5,477 nucleotides of DNA, from positions 1 through 5,477 of the forward strand of contig VBMC01000135.1 in NCBI GenBank assembly GCA_005879015.1, given 5' to 3'. The position numbers were made by a program, and so were the translations under genes. The notes beneath the pieces are model-generated. The model was not told where the DNA came from. It worked only from the letters and a program-made list of their open reading frames with translations, and ran no database searches. Below are positions 3,964-5,477 of this stretch, piece after piece; position 1 is the stretch's first letter; the number at the start of each line of letters is the position of its first letter. This stretch comes from Methanobacteriota archaeon (lineage in GTDB: Archaea > Thermoplasmatota > Thermoplasmata > RBG-16-68-12).

Positions 3964-5477
3964 CTAAGAGGAGGGCTGGGCCAGGATGATCCGTGCATCG
4001 ACGGCGCAGTATCCACGTCCTTCCTCGAGGACCAGGACCGGGTTGAGGTCCATCTCCTGAATTGAGTCGAAGTCGGACGCGAGCGCCCCGAGTCGCAGGA
4101 TTGCCTCCTGAAGCGCCGTCACGTCGCGCGCTGGTTCGCCGCGGACACCGCGAAGGATCGGATAGGTCCGAATCGATTCGATCATCCGCATCGCGTCGCG
4201 ATCGGTCAGCGGAGGCAGGCCGAACGAGACATCCTTCAGGTATTCGACGTAGATACCGCCGAGGCCGAAGACCAGGAAGGGACCGTATACTTTGTCGCGC
4301 GCCATCCCGAGGATGACCTCCATTCCTCCCTGGACGAATTCTTGCACGAGGAAGCCTTCGACCGTCATGCGACGATCCCGGAGCTGACGTTGCATCGCCG
4401 AGGCCGCGTCGACAAGTTCCTTCTCGGTTCGGATGCCGAGACGGACGGCCTGGAGTTCCGACTTGTGGACGATCTCCGGACCGAAGGCCTTGAGGACGAC
4501 CGGATAGTTGATTTCTTTGGCTGCCCGGCTGAGCTCCTCGATGCGGCGCACGATCCGCGTCTTCGTCGTTCGGATGCCGTAGGCATCCAGCAGGGCGTCC
4601 GTCTCCTCGCTCCTCAGCCGCGAGCGACCTTCGCCAACGGCGCGGTCGAGGATCGTCTGCGCCTGGGTCCGATTCACCGGGAAAGTGCGGAGCTCTCCCT
4701 CATCCCGTTTCCGGTATTCAGCATAGCGGTACATGGCGGCAAGGGATCGCGCGGCACTCTCGGGAAACAGGTACGACGGGACGCTGTGGCTGACGAGTTC
4801 CACGAATCCCGGGCTATTCTCCGACCGGCCGAGGAAATTGCACAGGACCGGTTTCGAATGGTCCTTCGCCGCCTGCCACACCGCACGGGCGATATCGACT
4901 TCGTCGGCGCGCACGGGAGGCACGTAGATCGCGATCGCCGCGTCGACCCCGTCGTCCGATAGGACCGCATCCAGGGCCCGTCGATAGTCTTCGAGACTTC
5001 CCTGGGGCGTCAAGTCGATCGGGTTGCGGAGCGACGCCTCGGGGGGCGCCCAGGTGCGCATGAACGCTTGGGTCGCCGGGGCGAAGTCTGCCAGTCGCAT
5101 GCCGTGCGCGACGAGCTCGTCGACGCACATGATCGCGGGGCCGCCCGCATCGGATACGATCGCGACGCGGTTCCCACGAGGGAGCGGCTGCAGCGAAAAT
5201 GCCATCGCGAAGTCGAACAACTCCTCGATCGATGCCGCTCGGAGGACGCCGGTCTGAGCAAACACGGCCTCGGCCGCCAGGTCCGATCCGCCGAGGGAGC
5301 CCGTGTGGGACGCGGCCGCGCGGCTCCCCGCTTCCGAGCGGCCGGACTTCACCGCGATGACCGGCTTGTCCTTCGTCGTCGCCCGTGCAATCTTGACGAA
5401 GTTCTTCGGGTTGCCGAAGTTTTCGATGTAGGCCAGGATGATCTTGGTGTCCGGGTCGCCGCGCCACATCTGCAGCA
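3964..5477 (-). CDS. Acetyl/acyl-CoA synthetase (ADP-forming), fused alpha-beta type, C-terminal ~500 residues (5' end beyond window)
   Basis: This enzyme converts acyl-CoA, ADP and phosphate to acid, ATP and CoA in the cytoplasm, conserving energy from fermentation; the acyl substrate cannot be told. The frame is open to the right edge, so the N-terminal CoA-binding domain (about 200 residues) is missing from view, and ATG 5469 is internal. Numbering from it, residues 1-130 are the succinyl-CoA-ligase-like part with AASHTGS, where His55 matches the phosphorylated alpha-subunit histidine. Residues 145-260 are the second ligase part, ending in FPESAARSLAAMYRYAEYR. Residues about 283-497 are the ATP-grasp (beta-like) part: YPVVLK (322-327), PEIVHKS with His335 matching the second, beta-subunit histidine, VQEFVQGGMEV, GLGGIYVEYLKDVSF (402-416) and DLNP (474-477). 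Order and spacing fit the family. Small oddities are QA where GG is usual after HKS, and G for R after DVSF. The stop is at 3966-3964. Confidence 0.95.
   Translation of the reverse strand, partial: LQMWRGDPDTKIILAYIENFGNPKNFVKIARATTKDKPVIAVKSGRSEAGSRAAASHTGSLGGSDLAAEAVFAQTGVLRAASIEELFDFAMAFSLQPLPRGNRVAIVSDAGGPAIMCVDELVAHGMRLADFAPATQAFMRTWAPPEASLRNPIDLTPQGSLEDYRRALDAVLSDDGVDAAIAIYVPPVRADEVDIARAVWQAAKDHSKPVLCNFLGRSENSPGFVELVSHSVPSYLFPESAARSLAAMYRYAEYRKRDEGELRTFPVNRTQAQTILDRAVGEGRSRLRSEETDALLDAYGIRTTKTRIVRRIEELSRAAKEINYPVVLKAFGPEIVHKSELQAVRLGIRTEKELVDAASAMQRQLRDRRMTVEGFLVQEFVQGGMEVILGMARDKVYGPFLVFGLGGIYVEYLKDVSFGLPPLTDRDAMRMIESIRTYPILRGVRGEPARDVTALQEAILRLGALASDFDSIQEMDLNPVLVLEEGRGYCAVDARIILAQPSS

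Noticed and set aside
4342..4962. 206-codon plus-strand open frame
   Set aside because: It lies entirely opposite the well-conserved ATP-grasp and ligase parts of the acyl-CoA synthetase.

Overview
All five coding regions I can support lie on the minus strand, so transcription runs right to left. The DNA is GC-rich. Three things suggest an archaeon: two TATA-box-like TTAAATA elements in intergenic gaps, GGAG-type ribosome binding sites, and a fused acyl-CoA synthetase (ADP-forming). A GC-rich Thermoplasmata-type lineage is my guess. The placement is inference; related synthetases also occur in some bacteria.

Layout in transcription order. (1) 5477-3964: the C-terminal ~500 residues of an ADP-forming acetyl/acyl-CoA synthetase; its N-terminal CoA-binding part lies outside the window. 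(2) 3801-3427: a 124-residue protein made only of two ACT domains. (3) 3298-2612: a 228-residue protein with a small alpha/beta domain followed by a coiled coil. (4) 2496-1096: a 466-residue paralogue of (3) with the same domain and a much longer coiled coil. (5) 799 to the left edge: the first 266 residues of an exported or membrane-anchored protein with a C-terminal beta-sandwich-like domain. This frame has no stop inside the window.

The synthetase and the ACT protein look like a metabolic pair: ADP-forming acyl-CoA synthetases conserve ATP from acyl-CoA made in amino-acid or sugar breakdown, and ACT domains usually sense amino acids. The other three genes look like an accessory or cell-structure module. 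The coiled-coil proteins align without a gap over about 160 residues. Their N-terminal domain has a predicted strand-strand-helix-strand-strand-helix order resembling longin/roadblock-type folds, which is inference only. The promoters upstream of the 466-residue gene and of the surface-protein gene share a 27-nt block: CGATAACC, then TTAAATA at identical spacing (21 of 27 positions equal). This suggests the long coiled-coil protein and the exported protein are co-regulated.

The intergenic gaps also hold dyads: an 18-bp perfect palindrome just before an internal ATG of the 228-residue gene, a large imperfect dyad at 3333-3393, and hairpins just after two stop codons. I see no tRNA, rRNA, CRISPR array, insertion sequence or plus-strand gene.
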